Origin: Lentinus brumalis
Taxonomy: Eukaryota; Basidiomycota; Agaricomycetes; Polyporales; Polyporaceae
Direction of reading: 5' to 3'
Length of the DNA: 64,000 nucleotides
NCBI GenBank assembly: GCA_001792895.1
Contig: MARA01000046.1
Span: forward strand, 124,001 to 188,000
The notes beneath the pieces were generated by a model that saw nothing but the letters and a program-made list of their open reading frames with translations, was not told the DNA's origin and did no database searches. Shown here in pieces: positions 1 through 12,837 of the stretch (positions within the stretch are counted from its first letter, which is position 1; each line of letters begins with the position of its first letter). The position numbers and the translations under genes are program-made.

Positions 1-685
1 AACATTATTCCAACCGCTGACATTGTTGCGTTCGTAGCACAAACTTCGCCGGACACGGCTACCACTGCTCTCGAATTTTCTGCTCACCTCCGACACTATA
101 CCCTCTTCCGACTCTGATATTCCAGCTTCAACAACTCCCCTCGCACCACCACCAAAAACACGTCCGCCACCGTTGTACTACCTTCCTGCGAAGCTCCTCC
201 CCTCACAGGAGGCTTTCTTGCAGCGACGCAAGGCCGAGGTACGTACCTCCTCCTGCCTTCGTTAGAGTGTGGCTAACGCTGTGCCCCGTCAGGTCGCAGA
301 GGCGGCAGAGAAGGAGTGGGAGGAGTTCAAGGAGGAGCGGGCGGCGGGTATCGAGGAGATCACCCAGCTGCGGCAGCGAGTCGCGCAAGAGGAGGCACGT
401 AAGAAAGTCGAGCGCCGTGACGAGCCTGACGAGGGCGAGAACGCGGACGCGAAGATGGCTGTCGAGGGCAGCGGGGAGAAGCCATCTGACGCGGGCGAGA
501 AGGCGCAGAACGGCGACGCGAAGATGGACGTGGACGACGGTGCGGATAAGAACGATGACAGTGCTGCGAAAGACGAGGGCGCGGTGAAGGAGGAGAAAGA
601 GAAGGGGGCGGGTAAGGACGAGAAGAAGATGGAGATTACCTCGACCACGGGACCGGGGTACGACGACGATGCTGTCGAATACTGA
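1..685 (+). CDS. 3' part of an unidentified acidic, charged protein
   Basis: This is the 3' end of a gene that begins outside the window. The last exon starts after an intron at about 241-293 (donor GTACGT, acceptor CCGTCAG) and encodes a Glu/Lys/Asp-rich, probably coiled-coil tail that ends in DDDAVEY with a stop at 683-685. The preceding exon, about 125-240, encodes a proline-rich stretch with the motif LYYLPAKLLPSQEAFLQRRK. A further intron with branch-like CTGAT and acceptor TTCCAG appears to end at 124; its donor is uncertain. I do not recognise the family. The LYYLP segment recalls the short binding motif of Acinus-type SAP-domain proteins, but the usual LxxLF part was not seen, so function is left open. 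Confidence 0.55.
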
Positions 686-1901
686 GGTGCCCAGTGCGTC
701 GAGGGTGTGTATGTGGAGTCGGAGATCGTCGTGTCCTTCTGTAGCTGGCTGCTTTGGCCTTTGTGTCTTCGCTTCATTGTGGACGTCGTTTCTCTTGCAT
801 GTACATAGTCAATTTGTCCCATGTCTAAGATCTAATCCTTGGCCGCGCTGTTAGTTTTCGAGCCGTGGACGTGGTCCCATGTAAATATGGAGGTTCAATA
901 CGTGGCTTCGGAATGAATCAATGAACATGTAGTTGAAACCCACTATGTACATGCAAAATAGCGCTTGACTTCTGACCACCACCACGAACACCCGCAGCTG
1001 GCACCCGTACTTTTCGCACCACTTCGAACTGTCTACTCTGGTTCTCAACCCCTGAGTACTGCTTTATATTGCTACCGATGCGCTAGCAAAGCATCCTGCT
1101 TGCCACCGTGTCCAATGTACCTGCTCGACATAGTACCGCTCGCTAGCCTCATCTCTGGACTCCCGGCCAGACTGCTGCCACGTCACGGCGCAACGGTCGG
1201 ACATAGGCCTGTCTTGGAATACGCTCTGCAGCTTGCTGGTGTCGTGCAATTCGGAATGCGACTATATACAAATGTCAAAGACACGACTAGTGATCATCAT
1301 CTCAACAGTCACGACATGTAACCTAATATTCGGAGACGCAGCGATGACGATCCCTGGTTTTTCTCAGATCTCAGCCCTGAAGCGATGAACAGTGTGTTGC
1401 GTACACTGCGTAGCATGAACGCGTACAAGCTGACCATCTCGCTGACGATGCTGCAGGAGCACTCTCGGGGCAGTATCGGCCATGGTATCTATTCTCGTCC
1501 CACCCCATGTGCCTTCGCCCCTCGTCACTGCGGCTTGGCTCTTCGTGCAACGGCGATACTCTCGTAAACCCTCTTGGTTCCTAACCTCGTTGACATATGG
1601 AGCAATCGCATGGTCATCCTCGGACTTGCGACAGGTCTTCATACTTCTGCATCAACCGCTGGCAGGTCAGCGCGTAGATTGCTCGCCCGAACACTGCACC
1701 AGCTGACGAGTTGTCCCGTCGCTCTCCACTCTGCGTGCCTTCGATGCCGTAGAGGCGAAGCGCGGGAGAAGCAGGTCGAACTGCTGGCAGTACATGATGT
1801 GGCGCAAGTACATAAGAGGGCTTTGTTCGATGTCCAGAGAGCTCGCGGCCACCACACCCATCAGCTCTCGCAATCACCGTACGACCCCTGTGGGTGTCAA
1901 C
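686..1901. other. intergenic region
   Basis: No open frame here has domain-like or conserved-looking sequence. The stretch should hold the 3' UTR of the upstream gene and the promoter of the S28 peptidase gene. I see no repeats, RNA gene or clear TATA box close to the peptidase start. Confidence 0.5.
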
Positions 1902-4088
1902 ATGCTGCTGCTCTCCGCGATTTCCTTGCTATCCATCCTTTCCGCCGCAAGGGCGCTCCCTCCTCCTCGGCCCGGTACGCCTGCCTTCGTACGACCACGC
2001 CCTTCCATTCCGCATTTGGAGGCACCGTCGGAAGGGCTTCCGGTCGTCAGCCGTAATGGGACACAGCTCCCAGCGTACACCAAGACGTACTACTTCAACC
2101 AGCTCATCGACCACAACAACCCCAGCCTTGGTACCTTCAGACAGCAGTACTGGCACACGTACGAGTTCTACGAGCCCGGTGGGTCCCCATGCACTTACTG
2201 ACGCCATGTTCGTGCTGATGAGTGACGTTGCGTCCCTGCTCAGGTGGTCCGATTATCCTGTCGACTCCGGGGGAAGTAGATGCATCGGGTAAGCCCGCGG
2301 TTATGCCGGACGTCAGTCACCCCTCCATGTGATCTAATACTTCCGTCTCGCTCTTCCGCACAGGGTATACCTCGTATCTGACCAACTCGACGCTCAACGG
2401 GCGTATCGCGCAGCAGCTGAACGGGTCGACCATCGTGCTCGAGCATCGGTTCTTCGGGAACTCCAACCCATACCCCGACCTCTCTGTGCAAAGCTTCCGC
2501 GTGCACACTGTCCAACAGGCCATCAACGACCTTGCGTACTTTGCGCAGAATGTGCAGCTGCCTATGCCAGGAGGTGATAAGGTCGCGCCCGGGAAGGCAC
2601 CTTGGATTCTCATCGGCGGCAGCTACGCTGGCGCCTTGACGAGTTACGCCATGAAAAAGTACGTCCTACTTCTCCCGCACTACATCCGTTTGATTGACAG
2701 AGGCACAACAGCAAGTCAGACGTATTCTATGCGGGATATGCGTCCTCCGCCGTTGTCCAAGCCACTGTGTACGTCGAGCTGTCCATCTTTACGCGAATGC
2801 TATAGCCCCCGTCCTCATATATATTTATGCAGGGACTTCTGGGGCTATTTCGAGCCCATCCGTCAGTCAATGCCAGCCAACTGTTCGGCGGACGTACAAG
2901 CCGTCATAGCCCACGTCGATTCCGTACTCGCCTCGAACGACAGCTCCCAGATCAACACTCTCAAGTCAACGTTCGGGCTCCAGGGGCTTTCTCACAACGA
3001 CGACTTCGCAGCGGCTCGTAAGGATCATGTCACTTTCTTCTCGAGGCCGCCCGCTCACGGCGCTGCTTATGTAGTCCAGCAGAACTTCTTCACCTGGCAG
3101 AACCTGCAACTCGACAGCGGGCCCAACGGAGACTTCTTCAAGTTCTGTGATGCTTTGGAAGTGAAGAATGGTGTCAGCGCTCCAGCGTCTGGCTGGGGCC
3201 TCGACTATGCCCTGCAGGCGTGGGGTTCCTTCTGGAAAAATACCTTCTACGAACAGAGTGCGTCGTGTCTTGCCCACATGCCATTTTCCTGCTAACGTTC
3301 ATGTGGCATCCAGTCTGTGGTTCTGACGACAACGAGTGCGTCCATCAGGCTCTATAGCTACGGATGGCGTTCGTGTTCTGACGACTAGCAGTCTTTGCTT
3401 GGGAACATACGACTCCACCAACCCCTACTGGTCGTACACCTACGCACCGAACGCGGGGCGATCATGGCAGTGGCTGACGTCAGTATACCTCCCTCTTATT
3501 AGCGTTGCGTCGGTCGATATTCATCTGCTTCGCAGCTGCAACGAGTTTGGATTCAACTTCGATGGGGCGCCGACGTCACAACCCACGATCGCCTCTCGAT
3601 TCGTGAAGGCTGTATGGAGCGAGGTAAGTTGCACTTCCGGGACTGCACGTACGAGCTCGTGGTTGAACACGTTCCTTCAGCGACAATGCGGATACCACTT
3701 CCCCGGGGCGTTCGGGAGCAACAGCGCCGTCGCCACTCCCAACGCGGTAGGTCTCAATAACCTCTACCAAGGCTGGAACACGACCGCGCAGCGCCTCATC
3801 TTCGCAAACGGGATCCGTGAGTCCCCCCATCTTCGTCTGCTCTTAGGGGATTCTGACGACTCCGTCGTGACCATACGACTAGGTGATCCTTGGCGAGAGG
3901 CAACAGTCGCTGCCGACGGCACCACGAACGCAGGCTCGGACATGCAGCCGCATCTGCTCTCCGACGGCTTCCATTGCTCGGACCTGCTCGTGCGCGAAGG
4001 AGCGGCGAGCGCGAAGGTCAAGAGCGTTCAGGACAGCGCGGTGTCCTACATGGCGAAGTGGATCGCCGAGTGGAAGCCAACTGCATAG
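1902..4088 (+). CDS. secreted serine peptidase of family S28 (prolyl carboxypeptidase / dipeptidyl peptidase II type)
   Basis: The product is a fungal S28 serine peptidase that cleaves after proline or releases N-terminal dipeptides outside the cell or in acidic compartments. The ATG at 1902 opens a hydrophobic signal peptide of about 19 residues (MLLLSAISLLSILSAARA), which decides the start over upstream in-frame ATGs. About ten exons can be joined in frame: 1902-2178, 2244-2288, 2364-2658, 2712-2768, 2833-3257, 3314-3335, 3392 onward, then three or four more to TAG at 4086-4088. The nucleophile Ser is in GGSYAG at about residue 194. The Asp lies in the DPWREA segment after the last intron, and the His in DGFHCSDL. 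FNQLIDH and CNEFGF are further S28 signatures. The gene converges on the helicase gene, with 166 bp between stop codons. It looks intact. Substrate preference cannot be told from sequence. Confidence 0.9.
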
Positions 4089-4254
4089 GAAAACCAAAAT
4101 GGTGCGCAGAGAGCGAGGCTATATATGTACAGTACTAGATACAGAGACGACACTATACGACAAGAATCAAGATATGTAATGAGACAAACGATACACCGCA
4201 GGAATACGTGCATCAAGCGTGATCACGGCAACATGAGACAGATACAAGCAGTCC

Positions 4255-7200
4255 TTAGGCCTTGATCTCAAGGTCGGCCATCCCGTCGACCAGCGTGCCC
4301 ACCGAACTCGACGAAGGGCTCGCCGTCGCGCGGGGTGCGTTCTTCCCGGGAGCTCCTGGAAGGTTCGCCTGTCCGCCCGCAACCTCCATCGCGTCGGCCC
4401 ATGCACAATTCATGCCCACCCGGGTCTCCCAGTGCTCTGCAAGCTCTCCCAAGAGGGTGCTCTTCCCGGCGTTGTGGAGGAACGCGCGCTGGGTGACGAG
4501 CACCATCCCCTTCTGGCAGCGGGTGAGCATGACGTTCAGGCGGTTCTGCAGTCGAAGGAACCCGGGCACAGTGGTGCGCACGGACGAGACGATGATGTAT
4601 GGTGCTTCATGACCTGGACAATGCAATATGTCGATCAGGATCTGCGGGGCGGCGTGATGAACTTGAGACGGATGTTCGAGGTCTCACCTTGGAAGCTATC
4701 GACGTTGTAGACGTGCTCGAAGCGTGCGACGCCTGCGGCCTTCAGCGCGACGGTGATTGCGGCGCGTTGCGCATCGTAGGGCGTGATGACGCAGAAGTGC
4801 TTGTTCTTGTAGTACTTCTTCGCGATGTTGACGATCGTGTTCACTTCCTCCGCGTTCTGCGAGAGCGTGAGCATGAGTTCCAACGATGTCGGGGGAAATG
4901 GGATCAGTACCTTCCAGCTCGAACCCACGCGCTCTTCTTGGCCTTTACGTACGTCCACGAAGAGCACGCATGAGCTGTCCTTAATCGTGTGCTCCGACTT
5001 GAGCTTCGAGTCGTAGACGGCCAGGGAGATGAAATCTCCGAGCGGAACCGGCATGCGGTCTGCGCAGTTGGCAAGCTATTAGCCTCACAGCGAAGAGTGG
5101 AGGGCCGGCCAACGTACATTGGGTATCCAAGAAGTGAGCCTTGTTCTTGAGATGTTCGAAGTCGAAGATCGTCTTCATCTTCGGAGCCACCTCTGCACCG
5201 AAAGGTGGCACTGCGCGGGCCGTACCCTGCTGGTCAGCAGACGTATCTCGTAAAAACAGTGGTACCCTCACGCTGTTTGGGGTCGCCGAACATGCACACT
5301 TTGCCGAGAGTCGCCGAGCACATGTCGAAGAGGTGCTGGTGCGTTGGTCAGCCACAATCTCAATGCGCCCACAGAGTGCGACTTACCATGAACTCGAACG
5401 TGTCAATCTGGGATGCTTCGTCGACAATCAAGCGCTCCACCGGAACGTGCTTGAAGATCCCGAAGTCGTGAAGGGCTGGGTTCGAGAGCATCGAAAGCGT
5501 GCAGAGTATGACTTTGGTCTCTCCGATGTAGTTCCTCGCGTCGAAACCGTCACCGAAATCGTCAGTCCTGATGACGGAGTGTTCGATCTCCTCGTATAGG
5601 TGTTCATGCCTATGAGAAGGAGCACGTCATGAGAGGCTGAGTAGAATGCAGGAAGGACGCACCATTCGAAGTGGAACTCCTTCGACACGATGAGCTTAAA
5701 ATCGATCTTCCGCTTGTAGAGGCTCTCCGCGATGTTCTGCACGCCGACATTGGAATGAGCGACCACCCATGCGGCTTGTCTGCTACTCTGCCAATGCTCT
5801 AGCGCGGCGGCGATGGTCGATGTCTTGCCGGTTCCCGGAGGGCCTATCCAAAACCACGCCATCAGGTGCCTGCGAGGCCCCTATTCGATGACTGCTACTC
5901 ACCATGCGCTACAACGAGAGGTCTGCCACACGAGGTCATCGCTGTTGCCACCTTGCGCTGGGACGGATTCAGTTTCTGGAATGCTTGTGGCGATTTGCTT
6001 GTTTTATTGTGATCTTTCTCCGCAAGGAGGGATGGGAGGGCGCGGCTCGCTGCAGTCTCGCTCAGCTCAAACCATAGCATCTGCACGAACGCCGATGTGT
6101 TCAGGAAGCTCAGTCCTTGCAGTACGCTGAGGACATAGCCGTCCCGGCTGCGCTCAGCGTTGGTCGCTTCTTCTCGGCCGATGATACGGATTTTGTGGAC
6201 CTTGATCGGAAGCTTGCCCTTGAAGAAGGCCAGTCCGGTGGACTTCCCCTTGGTCGAAATCGCCTGCGCACTTGCTTCGCCGCCGTTGATCTCGATGACC
6301 GTCTTCAAAGGATAATTAAGTCAGCAAACATGGTACGCCTATGTAGGAGTATGATCACCTACCCTCGCACTTTTGCGAACGCGAGTCTTGTAGCGAGCAT
6401 TACGCAGAACCGCCTGCCCGTCAGCCCCGGTCACGATCTTGTCGAACTCGCTCTCGACGGACGTCGGCTTGTCTGCATCTAGGCGTTCCACATTAATAAC
6501 CAGCCTAGCGAGACAGGTGAGGTGCTGCGCGGGCACCGTCCCGGTTGCGGCTTTGACGAGGGTGGCGATCTGGTCAACAGCGTTTTCTGCGATGCTGGAA
6601 GCGCGCTGGAGTCAGTGTTAAGAAGAGCACATAGCGAACGATAACACCATACCACGCTAGAAGCCACGCCTTGCGACAAATATCGTCGTTGGAAGCGCGC
6701 AGCCAGAGCGCGTGGATGCGCCGGTGGCTCGTTGTGGGGCTGAGGTAGGTGCTCGCGAGGTCGGCTGGGGAGGTCTGCTTCCCCCTCGACTCCGCGGGCA
6801 GCGCCAACAGCTCCACGCCACGGACATGCGCACCCGTATTCCGGTGCAAGAGCAGCACCGTGCGAGCGATGTCTGCCCCAGCGAGGAGGCAGCGCGGGTC
6901 CTCCAAGACATCTCGGAGCTTAGCATGTTTGGAAGCAGCGCTTGCGCCTTTGTGGAAGCTCTGTTGTGTGCCGGCTTCGTTGAGGCTGACGAAGAAGACT
7001 GTGGTTGGGGTGGCGAGGGCGATGGCTTCGATGGCCCCGCGTTTCGAGAGCCGGAAGGAGACGCCATACACCTTGTTGGCGGAGCCGACGTCAAGGGCGT
7101 CTCGTAGAATGCGACAGTTGCGATGATTGAGATGGACGACGCGTATTTGTGCAGTAAGACCGGGGACGAGACCCTGCGTGTTGATTGTCGACACCGACAT
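4255..7200 (-). CDS. superfamily 1 helicase, UPF1/NAM7-like
   Basis: This is a P-loop helicase of SF1B, the UPF1/SENP/DNA2 group. Motifs read in order on the minus strand: Walker A GPPGTGKTST near 5835, Walker B DEASQIDTF near 5410, motif III CMFGDPKQ near 5290, motif V NVDSFQGE near 4700, and motif VI NRLNVMLTRCQKG near 4540. The ATG at 7200 (MSVSTINTQGL) is preferred to the one at 7287, because the region between is low-complexity and reads like leader. About eight to ten exons are separated by 50-65 bp introns. The N-terminal 200 residues (VHLNHRNCRILRDAL, then DPRCLLAGADIARTVLLL) do not belong to the helicase core and resemble an RNase D/3'-5' exonuclease-like fold only loosely. RNA quality control or DNA repair are both possible roles; the sequence does not decide. 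The gene ends at TAA 4255-4257. Confidence 0.85.
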
Positions 7201-9518
7201 GGTGGGGGAAGAATGAGAGGAGGGCTGAGAGGCTGAGGCCTGGGGTTCTCGTCGCCGACCACACGGTTGGTTATAAGGTTCATTCAAGCGTGCTGATTGC
7301 GGGCCGCTTTGGCACGCCGAAGCAACGAGTCATGTTCGTCCTTCTTTGTGGTTTGATTCGGTAAGGGGTTTACTCACTTCGGTTCCTTGAATCCTTCCAG
7401 TATTGGCATCTGGGATGCAAAAGGCGGCTCGCGTCTATGCATGCGCCCATGTTGAAGTAAAGAACTTGAACGCGGCTTCCTCCTCGAGGCTTGAGACCTC
7501 CTTGTGCTGCCCGAATTACCGGAGTGAGGGCCGTAGTTTGAGGTCAAAGCCCCCTGCCGCAAACCACTGCGGTAATTTCGCCGACGTCTCAGCGGATTGT
7601 CCAAGTTGCTCCATATTCTTGCTTAGCACCGAACAATCGCCCCTCATAGTGGATGTGGTTTTGTACGCACCCACCCGACATGGTGCAGCCGAGGGCAAGA
7701 GCAAAGGGGAATGTGAAGGGAATGTGGTCAAACTGTCAAACTTCATTCATCCGCCCACTATACTGTGGCGGTGTTGCCCAATCTAACGACCATAGAAAGT
7801 CTTGTTAAAACCAAGCATATGCAGGCATAAGCAGGCAGTCTTGCCATCGCCCAAGATCATCTATGTAAGTGACCTCGCGACGCTACTGTTACATTTTCCA
7901 AACGAGCTCGAGCTCGCAGATAGAGATAAGAACCGATTCCAGGGGTAAGACGGGACGACGGATGAGCGTTCAAAAGGAAGAAGCGCAAAGCGGAGAGCGT
8001 ATACGTAGAAGATGACGCGGAAAACAAGGAAGGTCCGCGACGTGCATGAAGGGTGTGAGAAGGTGAAAGGGCGCGCCGCGGGACAATGATGAGGGGCGTA
8101 GGGTAGTATCTGTAAACGTGTGGCTGTAAACGTAGGGATGGGCACGGAGTCAAGTCGAGCTTAAGCCTGCGAAAGAACAAGCCGAGGAAACGAGACGAGC
8201 GCCACGACGAGTTCGTATACGACGTCAATGCAAGAAAACCGCGAAACCTGGGATCGGACGAAGAGGGAGAAAGGGAGATGGCGCAACCGGAAAGATCAGA
8301 ATTTAAAGGGCCCAAGCCGCCGCGCCTCAAGGCCTCAAGAGCTAAGGGCGACGAGCAAACGGCGGGTCTCCCGCCAGGACTGCGGACAGCCGAGGTCTGT
8401 ACAAACTGCGCCACGAATGTGCGCGAGCAGCAGGCAACGGCGGCGAGTATACGTATACATCATGTACACCTCGTGCGTTGATATGCGTATATGTACAGCC
8501 CGTCTGCGACGGCACCCGACCTCTCCTATATACAGAGATCGTATAACTCAGAGGGCTCAAGGAGGGGTGTTTTGGGAGCGGAGCGGGGCTGGCCGGCCTC
8601 ACGGTAGCATCGTGATCCATGGCACAATAAGATACCGGAAGGGGAGAGGGGAAGGTAGAAGAGAAGGTGGAAGCCAGGCGTGGAGTGGAGATCGTAGGAG
8701 TAGGGTAGAATGGGGCAGGCAGATAAAGCAGACGGTAGGACGGGAGCCCGGGACTCTGGGCAGCAGAGTGGGGGTCGATCAACCCGGAGGAGCAGTGTCT
8801 ATTAATAGGGGTGGTAGACACAGACATGAGAAAGCGGGATCGGGCGAGTATGAGGTACGGGTGGTGTCCATGAAGAGAATAAGGCGGTACAACATGAGTG
8901 ACGGGATGGTGGGCGCACGGTGCGTCGAACGCTCGTGGTGCATCGTCAATAGGGGTTCCGAAGCCAAACCACCATTACGCTCGATGCGGGCCGTGGGCGG
9001 TATAGATGGTCGGTAAAAAGCGTGGACATCGGCGGAATGCGATGTCACAGTGGCGTCGACCTCGTTGACGTCGGAGCAGAGTGGGTGTCCAAGGCGTCCA
9101 ATCCCGGGCAGAGGAACAGGTGAATGTAGTGCATGAAGGCGGAGGTGCATGGGAACCGCGAGCGAAGGATGAAGGAGGCAGCGGCAGAGGTGACGCAGAC
9201 GGTGGAGGGAGAGCGGTGAAGCGATAACAGACTAAAGCGACGAGATCATGACTGATGGATGAGACCAAATCCAGATGGGACGAGACGGGCGTGGACGTGA
9301 ACGTGAACGTGAACGTGAGACATGCATGCGTACAGACAGAAATGAAGAAATGAGTGGACGTGGATGCCGATGCGATGCGAGGACCTGGGCCTGGACAATA
9401 TCCGCATCAGCACTGCCACACCAGACGCAGACGGGTAACTCACCAGACGAAACAGACACTACATTAACACCTCTTCTCCTTCCCAAAACGGACAAAGAAA
9501 CAGCAAAGGGAGGAGAGG
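7201..9518. other. 2.3 kb intergenic region between helicase and G-alpha genes
   Basis: This holds the promoter of the helicase gene (right to left from 7200) and the 3' flank of the G-alpha gene. Open frames here are low-complexity and none looks like a protein. A short run of about four ACGTGA hexamers sits at 9295-9318. I see no RNA gene or transposon. Confidence 0.5.
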
Positions 9519-11059
9519 TCATAGGATGCCTGAGTCTTTCAGCGCATTCTGCAGTATTGTCTCCTTCACTGCCGCGAACACTAGTCGGATATTTGACGTA
9601 TCCGTAGCTTGTGTTAGACTGCGACACACGGAAATCAGTCATTAGCGACATAGCCGAACAGCGCACTGAGACTACTCACTGTGGGTACACGCTCAATCGT
9701 GCCCTGTTCGCCTGCATGAATCTCCACAGGATATACTTCGCGGCCTTGTTGATATCCGGTCCTCCCGTGTACTCCGGAAAGTACCGCTCTAGTGGGACCT
9801 TCGGCAACTTGCTCTTGAACACGTCAATCTTGTTCAGGAACAGGATGATCGATGTCCGTAGGAACCATCTTGAGTTGATGACCGACTCGAAGAGGATGAG
9901 CGACTCCTGCATTCGTTTCTGCGCGGGTCATCGTCAACACCGATTGCGATACAGGACGCAAACATGACGCACCTGATTCCGGTCCTCCAACAGTACCTGG
10001 TCGTACTCGCTCAGCGCCGTGCAGAAGATGATACTTGTCACGCTCTCGAAACAGTGTATCCACTTCTTCCGTTCCGATCGCTGACCGCCCACGTCGAACA
10101 TGTGTATCCTGCCGACACGGGTTAGAGCCAGGCCAAAGAGCGCCATCGCGGCCTACTCACGATAATGGCCCTAACGAGAACCGCGTCTCCGTAATCCCTC
10201 TGCTCGTCGCTCGTGCTCGGAGCACGTCCGTCTCCGTCGGGATGTACGTTGGGGTCCCTATTCGCAGCGCCTCCGTGAAGAAGCTGGGGTAACCAAACGT
10301 CAGCCTCTGCCAATGACATCGCAATCCGCGGGGCACCGCCGAACGCGTCGGATATGCCTGTCGCACTAAGCGCCGGGTATATTGGGCTCCATCACAGGGT
10401 GACCCAGCGTCCGACTGATGTGGCGGCGGCGGCCGAGAGAGAGAGAACGATGGAGGATGGCGCAGACTACGGTTGCAGGGGCGTTGGCGTCAGACGCGTT
10501 TGCGCGACGCTGCCCGGGAACAGTTCCCCCAGAATGGAACCCTTCCAGCGTACCATCGCCCTCCCGACAGCGACGACTCGAAGAGTAGCACTCACTAGCT
10601 TGCGCTGTCCATGAGATAGAACTCGCTACTATGGTCCATGATCTTCGGGATGATAGGGTCCTTCCAGAGGTCGTAGATGGCTTGTGCCATCTCCTCCGAG
10701 AAGTAGAAGGTGGGTGCGGGGTTGACGACGTAGTCGAGGATCTTCTCGAGCCGCGCGCGGTTCGCCGGGTCCTCGCAGTCGAGGCCGAGCTTGCGCATGG
10801 CGAGGATGATGTGGTGTGCGGAGTCGATGAGGTTCTTGTATATGGTCTGGCGGTACGCGTTGCGCTCCTCGGGCGTGTACCCGTTCTGGTGGATAATCTT
10901 CATCTGCTTCACAATCGTGCTCTTGCCCGACTCGCCAGAGCCGAGGAGGAGGATCTTGCACTCCTTCTTGAGCTTGCGCGAGTCCTCCTCGATCTGCTTA
11001 TCTATCTCCTGCGAGCGCATCTGCGCCTCGCGGTCCTGGGTCGACACGCAGTTGCCCAT
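9519..11059 (-). CDS. GPA1: heterotrimeric G-protein alpha subunit, cAMP-pathway class (Cryptococcus GPA1 / Ustilago gpa3 type)
   Basis: The protein of about 350 residues binds and hydrolyses GTP and couples membrane receptors to adenylyl cyclase. The ATG at 11059 gives MGNCVS, a myristoylation Gly2 plus palmitoylation Cys4, so it sits on the inner plasma membrane. G1 is GSGESGKST (residues 40-48), the switch I region is [14 protein letters not shown], switch II is [13 protein letters not shown]4 is NKID, and the C-terminal box is [19 protein letters not shown]. The C-terminus ends KDSGIL, lacking the Cys four from the end that pertussis toxin modifies in Gi-type subunits, and matching the class III fungal subunits. 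Five exons join in frame: the first intron (about 10288-10591) is long at roughly 300 bp, the others 50-65 bp. The stop is at 9519-9521. All catalytic residues, including the switch II Gln, are present. Confidence 0.95.
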
Positions 11060-12837
11060 GGCTGCCCACCGTCGGAGCCAGAGCCGAGAGAGAGTTGTAG
11101 AAGGTCCAGTCGCGAGAAGAATGAGGAAGAAAGACGCCTTTGTTGCGGTTGTGCGGGGAGGACAAAGGCAAGGAGTCGTCCAAGGCTCAGAGGGTGTAAA
11201 CGGGAAACACGAGTCCGACGGCGAAGGCGACGACGACGACGGGGACGAAGAGGGCGTCGGAGGAGGGCGTCGGAGGAGACAGTGTGCGGGAAGGAGGGAA
11301 GGGGAGAAGGGCGGTCGCTGGCCTGGCGTCGGCTGGCCCAATTCGTCTGCTTTGTTCGTGTCACGCTTTCAGCGCCGGCATGTCACAGCATGTCACGCGG
11401 TCATATATCCTTGAAGTGCAAGAGGTTCGCGTACACACTACAATGGCCATGTAGAAGCCATAGTGTTGCGATAATCTACATACGTAGTATACCACGAGCA
11501 CAAATTGCAGTTGCGGGAGGCCCGCCGGAGGATCGAGTACGGAACTTGAAAACAGATCGTCCATGCTTCATCAATGGCAGAGCAGCATGTCTTCAAGGAT
11601 GGATCTTGAGTACGCATGATATGTAGCTTCATCGTTTGAGTACTGTTCATACAGCGAAGGCACCTCCAGCTTCGATTGAAGCACCTTCGAGTTCGTGACG
11701 AATTCCTGTTTGGCTCATTGGAAGAGTACTCGGTCCTTTGAGTGTCTGATTTCTTGCTGACAGTATTTCTCTCTGAGTCGACCTTGGATGCTCCCAGTGG
11801 TCCTGAACACTACTTCCTGGACGCAAGGTGAACCTCCCAGCTGAAAGCCGGTGTGTGACAGTGACTTCTGCGTAAGCGGATATACTCATCATCCCGCAGG
11901 CGCCGCGAGATTAAACCATCTGTCATGGAACGTCAGCACACCATGTGCAACTGCGCCTGCGATGGAAAGAAACACCCCACAGAGCAATCCACGAGCACCT
12001 CCCCGAGCCTTCAAACTCGCTCTCCGCGCAGAGTCCACAGCACAAGTTGTGGCCTAAAGACGGTTGTTGTCAACGATCCCGGGTCCATCGGGCGGGAAAC
12101 GCACCTCCGCCGGCAGCCCATTACGCGCAGGGGCAGCGCAGCCACCGCCATCGTAATTTATCCCGGCCTGTGATCTCGAGATTCGCCCATCAACGCCCGC
12201 ATGCCGGCCGCGGCGCGCCAGGCCCACTTTACCTGCGTATGGACATGCCGCAGACACGCTCAGCGGCCTAGGCGATGGTACCGGTCCGCGGACGCCGGCG
12301 AGTTCATTACGGTGGCCCAGGGTGGCCCGCCTTCATTTGCGTTGCTGCGCCGTTAGCCTGAGATGAAGATCAAGCAATGACACAAGTTATGAAACGGGCT
12401 CTATGCGGGCATGCAGGATGCGTCACCTCAATGTAGCCCAGATGTAGCCACTCGTACGTACCGGAAGTAGCTGTCTGACAATGAAGTGGCTTGACAGAAA
12501 CGCCTGCCGTCCGACAGCGAGTCGCTGATCCCAATATGTCGGCCTCGGAGTGGGGTGACTCTGTATTTTGCACTCGGGTGGGCGCACGCAGACACCGAAG
12601 TGAGATAGCTTGTCACCAACTGCTGCGGCGCACCGATGACTTTGCCACTGTGCGGATGACTTATGCGCAATCTTCCTGGATGGTTCCACTTGGGCGATGT
12701 GTTCCATGCGCTGGCGAAGGGACTGGGCGTTGCCGTTGAGTCCGGACCAAGTACATAGGTACACTGCCAGAACTCTGAACTGTCTGTCAACTGCCCCTCG
12801 TCAGGCACGCGTGGATGGCGGGACTCACCAAAAAACA
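11060..12837. other. G-alpha 5' leader/promoter and 3' flank of DUS1 copy 1
   Basis: On the minus strand, 11060-11340 is strongly pyrimidine-rich, a feature often seen in 5' leaders and core promoters of well-expressed basidiomycete genes, and it lies directly before the G-alpha start. The rest, to 12837, holds no frame I would call a gene. The tandem array begins at 12903. Confidence 0.5.

Noticed and set aside
7857..9607. Overlapping frames of 100-260 residues between the helicase and G-alpha genes
   Set aside because: They are low-complexity, lie in a promoter and 3' flank, and show no splice pattern or domain.
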